The notes: generated by a model from the letters alone, not told the origin. Positions 46,267 through 57,303 are shown, counted from the first letter of the stretch. The stretch is 64,000 bases of DNA from Fredinandcohnia onubensis (GCF_002734215.1 NZ_NSEB01000006.1:186001-250000), one strand, 5' to 3'. Program-made: numbers and translations.

Positions 46267-46452
46267 TTTTGTTTCCCCCTTTTTTTATTTCCACTAAAAA
46301 TGGCTAACAAATTTCGCCTAGTAAAGTGTACCTAACATTTCTTCTATCTTATTAGGCCAATCCCTTGCTTATAACCGAATCGGTAAAATCGCCTTTATAT
46401 CTCCCCAATTCTTCATAATTTCCTTCGTTTCGCCAAGCTTGGTTTTTACTCA

Positions 46453-46484
46453 GAAAAAAACAGCTAAGGCATATGCTTTAGCTG
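46453..46484 (-). terminator. Terminator of lonA-engB
   Basis: On the minus strand CAGCTAAAGCAT pairs with ATGCCTTAGCTG (11 of 12 bases), followed by TTTTTTTCTG. It overlaps the engB stop codon. Confidence 0.85.
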
Positions 46485-47074
46485 TTTTCATCGTTCATAT
46501 ATGATTGTAGGACGGTCCAGGCCTGTTCTTTTCCTAAACCTGTTTCTGATGAGAACTTGATGATTTGGTCACCAGGCTCAAGTTCTAATGTTTCGCGTAC
46601 GACCTTTAGATGTTTATCCCATTTTCCTTTTGGAATTTTATCTGCCTTTGTTGCAATGACGACAACAGGGATTTCGTAATGTTTCGCAAAATTATACATT
46701 AGCACATCATCGTTGGTTGGAGGGTGACGTAAATCAACAATTAAAACAACTGCTTTAAGCTGTTCACGTGTTGTTAAATACTTCTCAATCATTTTCCCCC
46801 ATGCCGCTCTTTCTGTTTTTGAAACCTTTGCATACCCGTATCCTGGAACATCAACAAAGTGTAATAATTCATTAATCAGGTAAAAGTTTAAGGTTTGCGT
46901 CTTTCCAGGCTTTGATGATGTACGTGCCAACGCTTTACGATTAATCATTTTATTAATAAACGAAGATTTTCCAACATTCGAACGTCCGGCCAGCGCAAAT
47001 TCAGGAAGATCTCCTTCTGGGTATTGTTCTGGCTTTACAGCACTTATAACGATTTCTGCACTTGTAACTTTCAT
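46478..47074 (-). CDS. engB: Ribosome biogenesis GTPase EngB (YsxC)
   Basis: This 198-residue GTPase has G1 GRSNVGKSS (near 30), G3 DVPGYGYA, G4 TKADK and G5 SSETG. YsxC is essential in B. subtilis for 50S subunit assembly. It overlaps lonA by 4 bases, so translation is coupled. Confidence 0.97.
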   Translation of the reverse strand: MKVTSAEIVISAVKPEQYPEGDLPEFALAGRSNVGKSSFINKMINRKALARTSSKPGKTQTLNFYLINELLHFVDVPGYGYAKVSKTERAAWGKMIEKYLTTREQLKAVVLIVDLRHPPTNDDVLMYNFAKHYEIPVVVIATKADKIPKGKWDKHLKVVRETLELEPGDQIIKFSSETGLGKEQAWTVLQSYMNDENS

Positions 47075-49395
47075 TTTTTCTCCTCTAATAACGCATGTTT
47101 TAATACTTCATCTAAATGTGAGACCGGAATAAATTCGACATCATCTCTTACACTGTCAGGAATGTCTTCAAGGTCTTTTTCATTTTCCTTTGGAAATAAA
47201 ATCTTCGTTAATCCTGCACGATGTGCACTTAATGATTTTTCTTTTAAACCACCTATCGGGAGAACACGGCCTCTTAAGGTAATTTCACCTGTCATTCCAA
47301 CTTCCTTACGAACAGCTCTGCCAGTTAAAGCAGATATAAGTGCCGTTGCGATCGTAATCCCAGCTGAAGGTCCATCCTTTGGAACGGCACCTTCTGGAAC
47401 GTGAATATGGATATCATTTTTTTCATTAAAATCCGGATCAATTTTTAATTCTTGTGCTTTTGATCGAATATAACTAAAAGCAGCTTGAGCAGACTCCTTC
47501 ATTACATCCCCTAGCTTACCAGTGAGGACAAGCTTTCCTTTACCAGGTGCTAGCGAAACTTCGATTGAAAGGGTGTCTCCGCCGAAAGCTGTATACGCTA
47601 GTCCAGTAGCAACTCCAACCTGGTCTTCAAGTTCTGCTTGGCCATAACGGAATATCGGCTTCCCTAAGAATTCAACTACATTTTTTTCAGTAATGACAAC
47701 GCGTTTCTTTTCACCAGAAACAATAATCTTAGCCACCTTACGACAAATTTTCGCAATTTGACGCTCAAGACTACGGACTCCCGCTTCTCTTGTGTAATGA
47801 CGAATTATATTTAAAAGAGCATCTTCTCTTATTTGCAATTTACCCTTTGTTAAACCATGCTCTTCAAGTTGTTTTGGCAATAAATGATCTTTGGCGATAT
47901 GAACTTTTTCAAGCTCTGTATAACCAGCGATTGTAATAATTTCCATTCGGTCCCGGAGTGGTCCCGGAATGGTTGCCAAGTTATTAGCAGTAGCAATGAA
48001 CATAACTTTCGATAAATCATAAGGCTCTTCAATAAAATGATCACTGAAGTTGAAGTTCTGCTCAGGGTCCAATACTTCAAGCATCGCTGCAGAAGGATCA
48101 CCTCTAAAATCATTTGACATTTTATCAATTTCATCTAATAAAAAGACTGGATTGATTGTGCCGGCCTTTTTCATTCCTTGGATAATACGTCCTGGCATTG
48201 CACCTACATATGTTCTACGGTGCCCCCTGATTTCTGATTCATCACGAACACCACCAAGTGAAATTCGCACAAAATTTCTACCAAGAGATTTTGCCACTGA
48301 TTTTGCTAACGAGGTTTTACCAACTCCCGGAGGTCCCGCTAAACATAGAATCGGCCCTTTTAAAGAGTTTGTTAATTGTTGAACAGCTAAATATTCAAGT
48401 ACTCTTTCTTTTACCTTATCGAGCCCAAAATGGTCTTTTTCAAGGATTTCCTCTGCATGGTGAATATCTAGTCGATCTTCCGTTGCATTTGTCCACGGTA
48501 ACGACAACAGCCATTCAATATAGTTCCGTATCACAGCGCTTTCTGCCGAAGTTTGTGGGATTTTTTCGTAACGGTCAAGTTCTTTCAAGGCGACTTTCTT
48601 GAAATGTTCAGGCATTCCTGCTGCTTCAATCTTATCCTTGAGTGTAGTGACCTCACCTGTTTTTCCCTCTTTATCTCCTAATTCCTTTTGAATGGCTTTC
48701 ATTTGTTCACGAAGATAGTATTCCTTCTGAGTTCTTTCCATGGAACGCTTAACACGTTGACCAATTTTCTTTTCAAGGCTTAAGACTTCTTTTTCATTAT
48801 TGATGATGGTAATGACCTTGTTCATTCGTGCACGAACATCAATCGTTTCAAGAATTTCTTGTTTTTCTTTTAGTTTGAGAGGGATATGGGAGGCAATGAT
48901 ATCTGCCATTCGACCTGGTTCCTCAATATCTGTAACAGACGTATATGTTTCAGTCGATATCTTTTTAGAAAGCTTTATGTACTGTTCGAAATACTCAAGC
49001 ATCATTCGCATGAGTGCTTCTGATTCAACATCCTTTGTTTCGTCTTCCTCAAAGGTTTTTACTTTAACCGAATAATACGTATCGTTGTCATGGATTTCTT
49101 TTATTTCCGCGCGATGAAGTCCTTCAACCAATACACGTATTGTTCCATTTGGTAATTTAAGCATTTGTTTTACTTGCGTTAATGTTCCTATGTTATAAAT
49201 ATCATCCTCTGTAGGATCGTCAATAGCCACATCTTTTTGGGTTGTTAAAAAAATGATATGGTCTTCTACCATTGCTTTTTCCAATGCTTGCACTGATTTT
49301 TCACGGCCAACATCTAGATGCAAAACCATAGTTGGATAGACAAGCAATCCGCGAAGTGGTAAAAGAGGAACAATGATTTCTTTTTTTCTTGTCAT
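47071..49395 (-). CDS. lonA: ATP-dependent protease LonA
   Basis: This 774-residue protein has the Lon N-terminal substrate domain (about 5-200), a AAA+ module with GPPGVGKTS (near 354) and Walker [10 protein letters not shown], and the C-terminal Ser-Lys protease domain with PKDGPSAG (S near 676). The ATG at 49395 has GAGGTG 7 bases upstream, gives exactly the B. subtilis LonA length and is preferred to a GTG inside the ribosome site. Confidence 0.97.
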   Translation of the reverse strand: MTRKKEIIVPLLPLRGLLVYPTMVLHLDVGREKSVQALEKAMVEDHIIFLTTQKDVAIDDPTEDDIYNIGTLTQVKQMLKLPNGTIRVLVEGLHRAEIKEIHDNDTYYSVKVKTFEEDETKDVESEALMRMMLEYFEQYIKLSKKISTETYTSVTDIEEPGRMADIIASHIPLKLKEKQEILETIDVRARMNKVITIINNEKEVLSLEKKIGQRVKRSMERTQKEYYLREQMKAIQKELGDKEGKTGEVTTLKDKIEAAGMPEHFKKVALKELDRYEKIPQTSAESAVIRNYIEWLLSLPWTNATEDRLDIHHAEEILEKDHFGLDKVKERVLEYLAVQQLTNSLKGPILCLAGPPGVGKTSLAKSVAKSLGRNFVRISLGGVRDESEIRGHRRTYVGAMPGRIIQGMKKAGTINPVFLLDEIDKMSNDFRGDPSAAMLEVLDPEQNFNFSDHFIEEPYDLSKVMFIATANNLATIPGPLRDRMEIITIAGYTELEKVHIAKDHLLPKQLEEHGLTKGKLQIREDALLNIIRHYTREAGVRSLERQIAKICRKVAKIIVSGEKKRVVITEKNVVEFLGKPIFRYGQAELEDQVGVATGLAYTAFGGDTLSIEVSLAPGKGKLVLTGKLGDVMKESAQAAFSYIRSKAQELKIDPDFNEKNDIHIHVPEGAVPKDGPSAGITIATALISALTGRAVRKEVGMTGEITLRGRVLPIGGLKEKSLSAHRAGLTKILFPKENEKDLEDIPDSVRDDVEFIPVSHLDEVLKHALLEEKK

Positions 49396-49434
49396 TGCAT
49401 ACACCTCAAAATTGAATATAGTTCTTAAATGTAA

Positions 49435-49463
49435 ATTTTATCTTATTTGATAGCTAGTGTCTA
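49435..49463 (-). promoter_or_regulatory. Putative sigma-A promoter of lonA-engB
   Basis: TAGACA and TAAAAT are spaced exactly 17 bases on the minus strand, about 40 bases upstream of the lonA start. No clear CtsR heat-shock box is visible. Confidence 0.65.
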
Positions 49464-49502
49464 TTTTGGAGGTTTTTTCATTTTATATTAAAGATGAAAA
49501 AC

Positions 49503-49544
49503 ATAAAAAGACTTCGACGTTCTTTTTATAGTATGTCGAAGTCT
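49503..49544 (-). terminator. Terminator of lonB
   Basis: On the minus strand AGACTTCGAC and GTCGAAGTCT form a perfect 10-bp stem around a 16-base loop, followed by TTTTTATG. Confidence 0.82.
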
Positions 49545-49567
49545 TTCTATTTTAAACTGTATTACAT

Positions 49568-51247
49568 TTAGACAGATTCTGTTTTTGAAAAGTTAGTTGA
49601 AGCTGGAATGATTGATTGCTTGGATTGCTTTTGCCGTTCAGGAGTTTCAATCGCAATCTCAAAGACTTCCTCCAAATTGGTAACTGGAATAATTTCAATC
49701 CCCTCAATTTCCTTCAAGATCGATTGCATATTTTCTTGAGGAATGATGACCCTTTTCGCTCCAGCTTGTTTTGCTGCTTTAATTTTTGGTACGACTCCAC
49801 CAATTGGTTTTACATTCCCATGAATGCTGATTTCACCTGTCATGGCAACTTTATGATCGACCGGGAACTTATGAATGGCTGAAAAGATACCAGTGGCCAT
49901 CGCAATCCCTGCAGAAGGTCCATCAATCGGAATCCCCCCAGGGAAATTAACATGGATGTCGTAATCATGTGCAGGAACGCCCATTGAGCGAAGCACGGTA
50001 ATGACATTTTCAATTGAGCCCTTCGCCATACTTTTTCTTCGAACTGACTTTCCACGGTCCCCAATGCTTTCTTCTTCAACAATACCAGTTATATTAATCG
50101 TGCCTTTATCTTTAGCAGGAATAACAGTAACCTCGATTTCTAATAACGCTCCGGTGTTTGGTCCATATACAGCTAAGCCATTAACAAGCCCCACCCTTGC
50201 ACTTGGATATATCTTCTTATCATAGCGCGGTGTTAACTGACTTGAATGAAGCACCCACTCTATATCTTCATCCTTAATAAAATCGCGGTCCTCTGAAATT
50301 GCGATTCCAGCGGCGATTTGAACCATATTCACTACCTCACGTCCATTTCTAGCATAAGAGGCAAGTGTAGCAATTCCTTTTTCAGTCGCCTGCATTTTTA
50401 CTTTATCAAGTGCTTTTCTTGTTACAATCGCTAATTCATCCTGATCTAAATCTCGGAAAAATACCTCTAAGCAACGCGAACGAATCGCTGGCGGTATTTC
50501 ATTAGGGGTACGTGTTGTAGCACCAATCATTCGAAAATCAGCTGGTAACCCATTCTTAAAAATATCATGAATATGTGTAGGGATTTGTGTATTTTCTTCA
50601 CTATAATAAGCACTTTCAAGAAATACTTTACGATCCTCTAAAACCTTTAACATTTTATTCATTTGAATGGGATGAAGCTCTCCAATTTCATCAATGAATA
50701 ACACGCCTCCATGTGCATGTGTCACAGCCCCTGGTTTTGGCTGAGGAATACCCGCTTGACCCATTGCACCTGCTCCTTGATAAATCGGATCATGAACAGA
50801 GCCAATTAAAGGATCGGCTATTCCACGTTCATCAAATCGTGCAGTTGTCGCGTCTAATTCTACAAATACAGCTGATTGCTTAAAAGGAGATTTTGCATTC
50901 CGTTTTGCTTCCTCCATTACAAGACGTGCTGCCGCTGTTTTACCTACTCCAGGTGGTCCATAAATAATGACGTGCTGAGGATTTGGTCCACAAAGTGCTG
51001 CTTTTAAGGATTTGATTCCATCCTCTTGTCCAACAATATCTGAAAAACTAGTTGGTCTTACTCGCTCAGCTAGAGGTTCTGTTAAAGAAATGGACCTCAT
51101 TTTACGGAGTTGTTCCATTTCTTTTCTAGACTCTTTATCTATAGATACCTTTTGAGTTCGCTGGTTTTTAAGGAGATTCCAAAAGTAAAGCCCGATGATC
51201 ACTCCAAAAAATAGCTGTACGAATAAAACAATACCTGTCCAACTCAT
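49568..51247 (-). CDS. lonB: Membrane-anchored forespore protease LonB
   Basis: This 559-residue Lon-type protease lacks the LonA N-terminal domain and instead starts with a membrane anchor (about 3-25). The AAA+ module has GPPGVGKTA (near 96) and Walker B VLFIDEIGE; the protease domain has PIDGPSAG (Ser-Lys dyad). B. subtilis LonB is produced in the forespore under sigma-F and localises there. The match to a sigma-F promoter just upstream agrees. Confidence 0.96.
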   Translation of the reverse strand: MSWTGIVLFVQLFFGVIIGLYFWNLLKNQRTQKVSIDKESRKEMEQLRKMRSISLTEPLAERVRPTSFSDIVGQEDGIKSLKAALCGPNPQHVIIYGPPGVGKTAAARLVMEEAKRNAKSPFKQSAVFVELDATTARFDERGIADPLIGSVHDPIYQGAGAMGQAGIPQPKPGAVTHAHGGVLFIDEIGELHPIQMNKMLKVLEDRKVFLESAYYSEENTQIPTHIHDIFKNGLPADFRMIGATTRTPNEIPPAIRSRCLEVFFRDLDQDELAIVTRKALDKVKMQATEKGIATLASYARNGREVVNMVQIAAGIAISEDRDFIKDEDIEWVLHSSQLTPRYDKKIYPSARVGLVNGLAVYGPNTGALLEIEVTVIPAKDKGTINITGIVEEESIGDRGKSVRRKSMAKGSIENVITVLRSMGVPAHDYDIHVNFPGGIPIDGPSAGIAMATGIFSAIHKFPVDHKVAMTGEISIHGNVKPIGGVVPKIKAAKQAGAKRVIIPQENMQSILKEIEGIEIIPVTNLEEVFEIAIETPERQKQSKQSIIPASTNFSKTESV

Positions 51248-51285
51248 ATTATTCCTCCTGCTCGCAAAGATAGACTACTATCTGC

Positions 51286-51315
51286 TATTATCTCCTGAGT
51301 AAAGGTGGAATAAAC
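51286..51315 (-). promoter_or_regulatory. Putative sigma-F promoter of lonB
   Basis: On the minus strand GTTTA and GGAGATAATA are separated by 15 bases. This matches the sigma-F consensus (GYWTA, 15 bases, GGNRANANTW) at every defined position. lonB is a known sigma-F gene in B. subtilis. Confidence 0.75.
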
Positions 51316-51492
51316 CAAATTTGACGGATTTTTGACTAGCCAATTCGTTATATTCATTACGTAACGTTTAAAAAGTCTTGTTAGATAATACCAATTTCAT
51401 ACAAATTATACAATTTCATCTAGTTATTTAGGACTATTTAAAAAAAGCTGATTATCTGTAAGATATATATTATGTATGGAAGGAGTGAAAAT

Positions 51493-52968
51493 ATGAAGAA
51501 AAGGTGGTTACTGGCTCTTATATCAGCATCTATTCTTATTTTCGGAGGATGTTCAGCAGAAAAAGAAAAGCAGCCAGTAGAAGAATCAAAAGAACAGAAA
51601 GTTAATAAAATGGAAAACGAAACAGCTCCAAACAAAAGTACTGAAACAAGTGCTCAGCTTGAAGAAATGGACTCGAAAAGTCTAAATATTGAAATGGATA
51701 TTAAAGAAATAGAGAATATTCTCATCCCAGACACACTAGAAGGGTTTCAAGAGCAACCTCCGGGAATGTTCACATCTGATATTCCTTTTGAAGAAGAAAC
51801 CAAGCAGGTTTGGGGAAATTTTGGACTTGGTAATTATGAGGAAGAGTTAACGAATAAACTTGCTGCATTTACTTCAAAATCAAAGGACCCCACAGATATT
51901 TTTAAAGCCCTACATTATTATCTAGGTAGCAATGCGTTTAATCGTTCAATATCTGAAATTAAAGACTACGGTGTTACATGGTATGAACCCTATCTTCCAG
52001 AGCCTGAGGAAATGCAAGGTGAATCAAAAGCAACGGATTCGGTTCCAAGCGAAGTTTATATATTACTTGATGCAAGTGGTAGTATGTATGGAAAAGTGGA
52101 GGGTGTACAAAAAATGTCTATTGCAAAGAAAGCGGCGAGTCGTTTTGCCGCAACAGTAGGACATGAAAAAGATATTTCACTGGTTGTCTATGGACACGCT
52201 GGGTCTAATAAAGAAAAAGATAAACAACTTTCTTGTTCAAAAATCGAGGATGTATATCCACTAAACACGTTTAATCCAGAGGCCTTTTCAAAAGCTGTAA
52301 ATGCAGTCCAAGCAAGGGGCTGGACACCACTAGCAAGCGCAATAGATTTTGTACATAAAAAGACCGAAAACTCGGCCAATAATGTTACATTATACATCAT
52401 TAGTGATGGCATCGAAACATGTGAAGGAGACCCCGTTGCAACAGCAAAAGCCTTTGCTAATCAGCACTCAAATGGAGCTGTAAATATTATCGGGTTCGAT
52501 GTAGATGCCGAGGGTGAAAATCAACTTAAAGCAGTTGCATCTGCTGGCAATGGAGAATATATTTCCGCTAATACAATTGAAGAACTTGATCAATCTATTA
52601 CTAAGAAATGGGTTCCTTCATTTCAAGAAATAATGAGTAAATCCAATTCTTTGCTAAAGCATTGGGGTCAAATGAATGAAGCCATGAGGGACCGAGAAAA
52701 ATTAGCAAGCAATTTTTACTATGCTGCAACCAACGAAAGAAGTAGATTCATCTCCGCTATGCAAATCATGCTTTCTGAAAATATGATTTCACAAGATACT
52801 TATGATACTTTAATGAAAGCCGTGGATACAAAGTGGAATTTGAGCGCAGAACTGAAAAATGAATTAAGTACCGAAAATCGCGAACAAGCTGAAGCTGAAC
52901 GTCAGCAAATTATCGAAAAAGTAAATAGTTGGACACAACGTATGAATGAATTACGAAATTCTCAATAA
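51493..52968 (+). CDS. Lipoprotein with a von Willebrand factor A domain
   Basis: This 491-residue exported lipoprotein has a lipobox FGGC (C20), a Glu/Lys/Ser-rich linker (about 22-75), a VWA domain (about 185-375) and a helical C-terminal region. The metal site MIDAS is complete: DASGS (D193, S195, S197), T278 in RGWTPLAS and D305 in ISDGIE. VWA proteins bind ligands through a divalent metal. No signalling or protease domain is present. ATG 51493 has AAGGAGTG upstream. It is on the plus strand between lonB and clpX and is not part of the B. subtilis order, so it is probably a lineage-specific insertion. The ~245-base gap with lonB holds divergent promoters. Confidence 0.85.
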   Translation: MKKRWLLALISASILIFGGCSAEKEKQPVEESKEQKVNKMENETAPNKSTETSAQLEEMDSKSLNIEMDIKEIENILIPDTLEGFQEQPPGMFTSDIPFEEETKQVWGNFGLGNYEEELTNKLAAFTSKSKDPTDIFKALHYYLGSNAFNRSISEIKDYGVTWYEPYLPEPEEMQGESKATDSVPSEVYILLDASGSMYGKVEGVQKMSIAKKAASRFAATVGHEKDISLVVYGHAGSNKEKDKQLSCSKIEDVYPLNTFNPEAFSKAVNAVQARGWTPLASAIDFVHKKTENSANNVTLYIISDGIETCEGDPVATAKAFANQHSNGAVNIIGFDVDAEGENQLKAVASAGNGEYISANTIEELDQSITKKWVPSFQEIMSKSNSLLKHWGQMNEAMRDREKLASNFYYAATNERSRFISAMQIMLSENMISQDTYDTLMKAVDTKWNLSAELKNELSTENREQAEAERQQIIEKVNSWTQRMNELRNSQ

Positions 52969-52998
52969 AAAAATCCCGAGCTACCTCGGGATTTTTTC
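52968..52998. terminator. Bidirectional terminator between VWA gene and clpX
   Basis: ATCCCGAG, loop CTAC and CTCGGGAT are flanked by A-runs on the left and T-runs on the right, so the hairpin terminates both the plus-strand lipoprotein gene and minus-strand clpX. Confidence 0.92.
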
Positions 52999-54261
52999 TT
53001 ATGCGGAGATTTCTGTGTTTTCAACAACCGTTCCATCATCCAATAGAAGCTTTGGTGATGTATTTTTTGATACAGTTTCCGCTGTGATGATACATTTCTT
53101 AATATCGTCTCTTGATGGAAGATCAAACATCACATCAAGCATAATACTTTCGATAATGGAGCGTAAACCACGTGCTCCTGTTTTACGTTCAATTGCCTTT
53201 TTCGCAATTTCCTTAAGAGCATCTTCTTCGAAATCCAACTCGACTTCATCTAGCTCAAGCATTTTTTGATATTGCTTAACTAAAGCATTTTTTGGTTTCG
53301 TTAGAATTTCTACCAACGCGTCCTCATCTAATGGTTCAAGGCTCGCAATAACTGGGAGACGGCCAATAAACTCAGGAATTAAGCCAAACTTTAGTAAGTC
53401 TTCTGGTAATGATCTAGAAAGTAGTGATTTTTGGTCTAATTCTTCTTCAACAACGTTAGATCCAAATCCAATTACTTTTTTACCAAGACGGCGCTTGATG
53501 ATTTGTTCAATTCCATCAAAAGCTCCACCACAAATAAATAGGATATTTGAAGTGTCAATTTGAATAAATTCTTGATGAGGGTGCTTTCTTCCACCTTGTG
53601 GAGGTACACTTGCCACTGTTCCTTCAAGAATTTTTAATAGTGCTTGCTGTACACCTTCACCTGATACATCACGTGTAATTGACGGATTTTCAGATTTACG
53701 TGCAACTTTATCAATTTCATCGATATAAATAATACCTTTTTCAGCTTTCTCCACATCATAATCAGCCGCTTGAATAAGTTTTAGTAGAATATTTTCTACG
53801 TCTTCCCCAACATATCCAGCTTCTGTCAATGAAGTAGCATCCGCAATCGCAAATGGTACATTTAGAATACGAGCCAAAGTTTGCGCTAACAATGTCTTAC
53901 CACTACCTGTTGGCCCAATCATACAAATATTACTTTTTGATAATTCAACATCGTCAATTTTGCTGTTTGAATTAATACGCTTATAGTGGTTATAAACAGC
54001 GACAGCTAATGACTTTTTCGCTGCATCTTGACCAATTACATATTCATCTAGGATTTCTCTTATTTCTTTTGGTTTAGGTACATCTTTAAATTCAACTTCT
54101 TCCTCTGTACCTAACTCCTCTTCTACGATCTCAGTACATAATTCAATACATTCATCGCATATATAAACGCCAGGACCTGCAACTAACTTTCGAACTTGAT
54201 CTTGCGTTTTTCCGCAAAAAGAACACTTAAGTTGCCCTTTTTCATCATTAAATTTAAACAT
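52999..54261 (-). CDS. clpX: ATP-dependent Clp protease ATP-binding subunit ClpX
   Basis: This 420-residue AAA+ unfoldase has an N-terminal zinc domain (CSFC ... CDEC, about 12-38), Walker A GPTGSGKT, Walker [10 protein letters not shown], the IGF loop (KVIGFG) that binds ClpP and the sensor-2 motif RKTGARGLR. The ATG at 54261 has GGGGTGA upstream and gives the same length as B. subtilis ClpX; the frame extends 21 codons further without support. Confidence 0.97.
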   Translation of the reverse strand: MFKFNDEKGQLKCSFCGKTQDQVRKLVAGPGVYICDECIELCTEIVEEELGTEEEVEFKDVPKPKEIREILDEYVIGQDAAKKSLAVAVYNHYKRINSNSKIDDVELSKSNICMIGPTGSGKTLLAQTLARILNVPFAIADATSLTEAGYVGEDVENILLKLIQAADYDVEKAEKGIIYIDEIDKVARKSENPSITRDVSGEGVQQALLKILEGTVASVPPQGGRKHPHQEFIQIDTSNILFICGGAFDGIEQIIKRRLGKKVIGFGSNVVEEELDQKSLLSRSLPEDLLKFGLIPEFIGRLPVIASLEPLDEDALVEILTKPKNALVKQYQKMLELDEVELDFEEDALKEIAKKAIERKTGARGLRSIIESIMLDVMFDLPSRDDIKKCIITAETVSKNTSPKLLLDDGTVVENTEISA

Positions 54262-54382
54262 CATGTCACCCCTTATTTGTTTCTTTCTCTCTACAATAAG
54301 CCCCGTATCTATTGACATAGGCAATCTTGTTTGAACTTCGGCCTCTTTACCGTCAGTTCCATTATCTAATTATGTAATGCAC

Positions 54383-54391
54383 ATTGTACCA
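54383..54391 (-). promoter_or_regulatory. Putative clpX promoter, extended -10
   Basis: On the minus strand ATGGTACAAT gives TACAAT with an extended TG. The -35 region is poor. The leader to clpX would be about 115 bases. Confidence 0.45.
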
Positions 54392-54553
54392 TATTTCTTC
54401 CTCAGAATGGTAATAATAACTCTCGCGCTCATTATGTAAGTATGTGTGGTCTTAAAAAACAACTAGTGGAATATGTGCTGACTTCGCCCCTCCTTTTTCA
54501 GTGTTCCCATATTCTTTAGAATAAAACTACTACCAAATGCTTATTGTAAGGTA

Positions 54554-54696
54554 GTTCAAAAAGTGCGGTGAATATGACGCATCGATTTTCTGCGTTGGCT
54601 TGCTTCTCCGTTCCTCTCGTATTAACTGCATACGCTCCGGTACTCAAAGCTGCACCGCCTTGAAAATCTCGGTCCTCTTCATCCTCCTTTTTGAAC
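54554..54696. mobile_element. 143-bp MITE-like element between tig and clpX
   Basis: Perfect 10-bp terminal inverted repeats GTTCAAAAAG / CTTTTTGAAC bound an element richer in GC than its flanks. No coding gene fits in it; a 60-codon frame on the minus strand runs past both ends and lacks a credible ribosome site. I recall similar intergenic sequences in other Bacillaceae but cannot search. No target duplication is evident. Confidence 0.6.
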
Positions 54697-54730
54697 AAGC
54701 ATTCATATGTACAACTTTTTAGTTTTGGGT

Positions 54731-54760
54731 ATAAAACAAGGCACGATCATATCGCGCCTT
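54731..54760 (-). terminator. Terminator of tig
   Basis: On the minus strand AAGGCGCGAT and ATCGTGCCTT pair (one G-U), followed by GTTTTATA, 20 bases after the tig stop. Confidence 0.75.
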
Positions 54761-54779
54761 GATATTCCCTTATTTATTA

Positions 54780-56066
54780 TTATGCAACACTTTTGCTATT
54801 TTCTACAAGAAAATCGATTGCTTTTCTAATTTTTAAATCTTCTGTAATTCCATCTAAGCCACCAAGCATTGACTTAATCTCATCAGTAGAAACACCGTAC
54901 ATTGTTGCCATATTTTCTAATTCTGCACTGATTTCCTCTTCTGACACTTCGATGTTTTCAGCTTTTGCGATTGCTTCTAATGTTAAGTTAACACGAACGC
55001 GCTTGCCAGCATCTTCTTTCATTTGTTCACGTAAAGCATTTTCATCTTGACCAGAGAATTGGAAGTATAGGTCAAGGTTCATGCCTTGCATTTGTAAACG
55101 TTGTTCAAATTCACGTAGCATGCGGTCTAATTCAGTATTAACCATTGCCTCTGGAATATCGATTTCAGCATTCTCTGATGCTTTTTCGATTAATGTATCT
55201 TTAAGGCTATTTTCAGCGTCACGCTTCTTAGTCTCTTCTAAACGAGTTCTAGTTTTAGCTTTTAATTCATCTAATGTTTCAACTTCATCGTCTACATCTT
55301 TTGCAAACTCATCATCAAGCTCAGGAAGTTCTTTTGCTTTGATTTCGTGAACTTTTACTTTGAAAGTTGCTGGCTTACCTGCTAGGTTTTCAGCATGGTA
55401 TTCTTCAGGGAAATTAACTTCAACGTCTTTTTCTTCACCTGTAGCAATACCTACTAATTGTTCTTCAAATCCAGGAATGAATGAGCCTGAACCAATTTCT
55501 AATGAATAGTTCTCAGCCTTTCCACCTTCGAATGCTTCTCCATCAACGAAACCTTCGAAATCAATTACAACAGTGTCGCCATTTTCTACAGTACCTTCTT
55601 CTTTAACAACAAGTTCTGCATTGCGCTCTTGTAATTGTTTGATTTCTGCATCAACTTCTTCGTCAGTAACAGTATCTTCAAGTTTTTCAACTTCTAGACC
55701 TTTGTAGTCACCAAGTTTAACTTCTGGCTTAACAGTTACTTTTGCAGTGAAGATAAGGTTTTTACCTTTTTCGATTTGTTCAACGTCAACTTCTGGACGA
55801 TCAACTGGCTCAATACCAGTTTCTTTAATTGCATTTTCATATGCATCTGGAAGAAGAATATCTAATGCATCTTGGTATAGTGATTCAACACCAAAACGCT
55901 TTTCGAACATTCCACGAGGCATTTTACCTTTACGGAATCCTGGTACGTTAACTTGCTTTACTACCTTTTTAAAAGCTTCGTCAAGTCCTTGGTTAAATGT
56001 TTCTGCGTCAACCTCTACAGTTAAGACACCTTGGTTTCCTTCTAATTTTTCAAACTTTGCGGACAT
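54780..56066 (-). CDS. tig: Trigger factor, ribosome-associated chaperone
   Basis: This 428-residue protein has a ribosome-binding N-domain with the signature [17 protein letters not shown] (near residue 42), an FKBP-type prolyl isomerase domain (about 150-245) and a helical C-domain. It folds nascent chains at the ribosome exit. Ribosome site GGAGGG; its own strong promoter lies about 100 bases upstream. Confidence 0.97.
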   Translation of the reverse strand: MSAKFEKLEGNQGVLTVEVDAETFNQGLDEAFKKVVKQVNVPGFRKGKMPRGMFEKRFGVESLYQDALDILLPDAYENAIKETGIEPVDRPEVDVEQIEKGKNLIFTAKVTVKPEVKLGDYKGLEVEKLEDTVTDEEVDAEIKQLQERNAELVVKEEGTVENGDTVVIDFEGFVDGEAFEGGKAENYSLEIGSGSFIPGFEEQLVGIATGEEKDVEVNFPEEYHAENLAGKPATFKVKVHEIKAKELPELDDEFAKDVDDEVETLDELKAKTRTRLEETKKRDAENSLKDTLIEKASENAEIDIPEAMVNTELDRMLREFEQRLQMQGMNLDLYFQFSGQDENALREQMKEDAGKRVRVNLTLEAIAKAENIEVSEEEISAELENMATMYGVSTDEIKSMLGGLDGITEDLKIRKAIDFLVENSKSVA

Positions 56067-56168
56067 AATTCTTTCCCTCCAACTATCTATTTACTAACTA
56101 TTTTTTCCGATATGTAAATTTCATAACTATTACCATATGTCGGTAAACTAGCATTTTACAACCATTAC

Positions 56169-56196
56169 ATTATAACATAGAATAGGCACCTTTCAA
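56169..56196 (-). promoter_or_regulatory. Putative sigma-A promoter of tig
   Basis: TTGAAA and a perfect TATAAT with an extended TG are spaced 16 bases on the minus strand. Confidence 0.78.
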
Positions 56197-56271
56197 CATA
56201 TAGAATATTTTTATATTGTTAGAAAGTTTAACCAACTAATCGAAATTATAATATCTTCTTTTACCATTTTT

Positions 56272-57303
56272 TTATTCTATATACGAAAAACTCTCTACCT
56301 TTTCTAGCTTATCTAGAGCATGTTTTAGTTCAAATAAACTTATCCCGTAGATTTGCTCTAGTGTTCGATTCTCAATCTCCATTCCGTGAAGTTCAGCACT
56401 ATATAAATGGAGAGCGGCAGCATACGTCGATGGGTTCTCATCATCCAATGTAAAAGGATAAAGTACAAAAAGATGCTGAAGCCAAATCTCTTTTGCTGTT
56501 TCATATAGAGTCGGATTCTCATTTTGCAATTGTTCCTCTAAGATCGATAGAACCTCAATTGTAAATGAAGACATTGACGGGTCTATTAACTTTGAAGGGA
56601 TAACTTTAATTGTTTCCCCAAGCTTCTCAACCTCTATCTCACGATCCACCTGATTCATTGCAAGCAACTGCAATATCATCGTTTTTACAACTGGATGTTT
56701 TTTAGGATTAGCTAAAAATGGAGCCAGCATATCAAGGTATTTCCGTATATTGAGTTCCTTCATGGATTGTATGGCCGCTATTTGATTCCCGATCATTTCC
56801 TCATTATATAAAACATGTTGAAGATGTTCCATAACATCCTGATTCGTGTTCTCAGCTTCTATTTCCACCTTATCATCTGAATAATGCATTCTTTTACTCA
56901 GTTCTAAGAGCTGAGTCAGATTGTCTAAATACTCAGGAGGAACTGAATCTTCATCAAGCACAGCCTCTATTGTTGTTTTTACTTCATTATATTGTCCGAG
57001 TTGGATGAGAACTGTTAAATAGATTTGAAGGACATGAAAATAGTCCCCAACATCTTCCTTCATCATAACTAAACAATTTTCTTTTGCTTGCTCTAATTCT
57101 CCTAGTTCAAAAAGACAGATGACAATCCCAAGCTCAATTTCATGATTGCCCTCTTCAAGTTCCTGTGCTTGTGATAATAATGTTAGAGCTTCTTTAAATT
57201 TTTTATTGGTTAATGCCTCAAGACCTTTGTCCATTAATCTTTCCTTTAGATGAGGAAAGGGAACAACTTTATCATGCTTCTTACCTTTAAACTTATTTTC
57301 CAT
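56272..57303 (-). CDS. ysoA: YsoA, TPR-repeat protein of unknown function
   Basis: This 343-residue cytoplasmic protein is almost wholly helical. TPR-like units are visible at about residues 30-130 (ALTLLSQAQELEEGN, GELEQAKENCLV, GQYNEVKTTIEAV). B. subtilis has a similar gene, ysoA, at the same place between leuD and tig. The partner is not known. It follows the leu terminator by about 90 bases and probably has its own promoter, which I could not identify with confidence. Confidence 0.85.
   Translation of the reverse strand: MENKFKGKKHDKVVPFPHLKERLMDKGLEALTNKKFKEALTLLSQAQELEEGNHEIELGIVICLFELGELEQAKENCLVMMKEDVGDYFHVLQIYLTVLIQLGQYNEVKTTIEAVLDEDSVPPEYLDNLTQLLELSKRMHYSDDKVEIEAENTNQDVMEHLQHVLYNEEMIGNQIAAIQSMKELNIRKYLDMLAPFLANPKKHPVVKTMILQLLAMNQVDREIEVEKLGETIKVIPSKLIDPSMSSFTIEVLSILEEQLQNENPTLYETAKEIWLQHLFVLYPFTLDDENPSTYAAALHLYSAELHGMEIENRTLEQIYGISLFELKHALDKLEKVESFSYIE

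Noticed and set aside
54516-54698. 60-codon minus-strand frame across the MITE-like element
   Set aside because: It crosses the ends of the repeat element and has no ribosome site or recognisable protein features.
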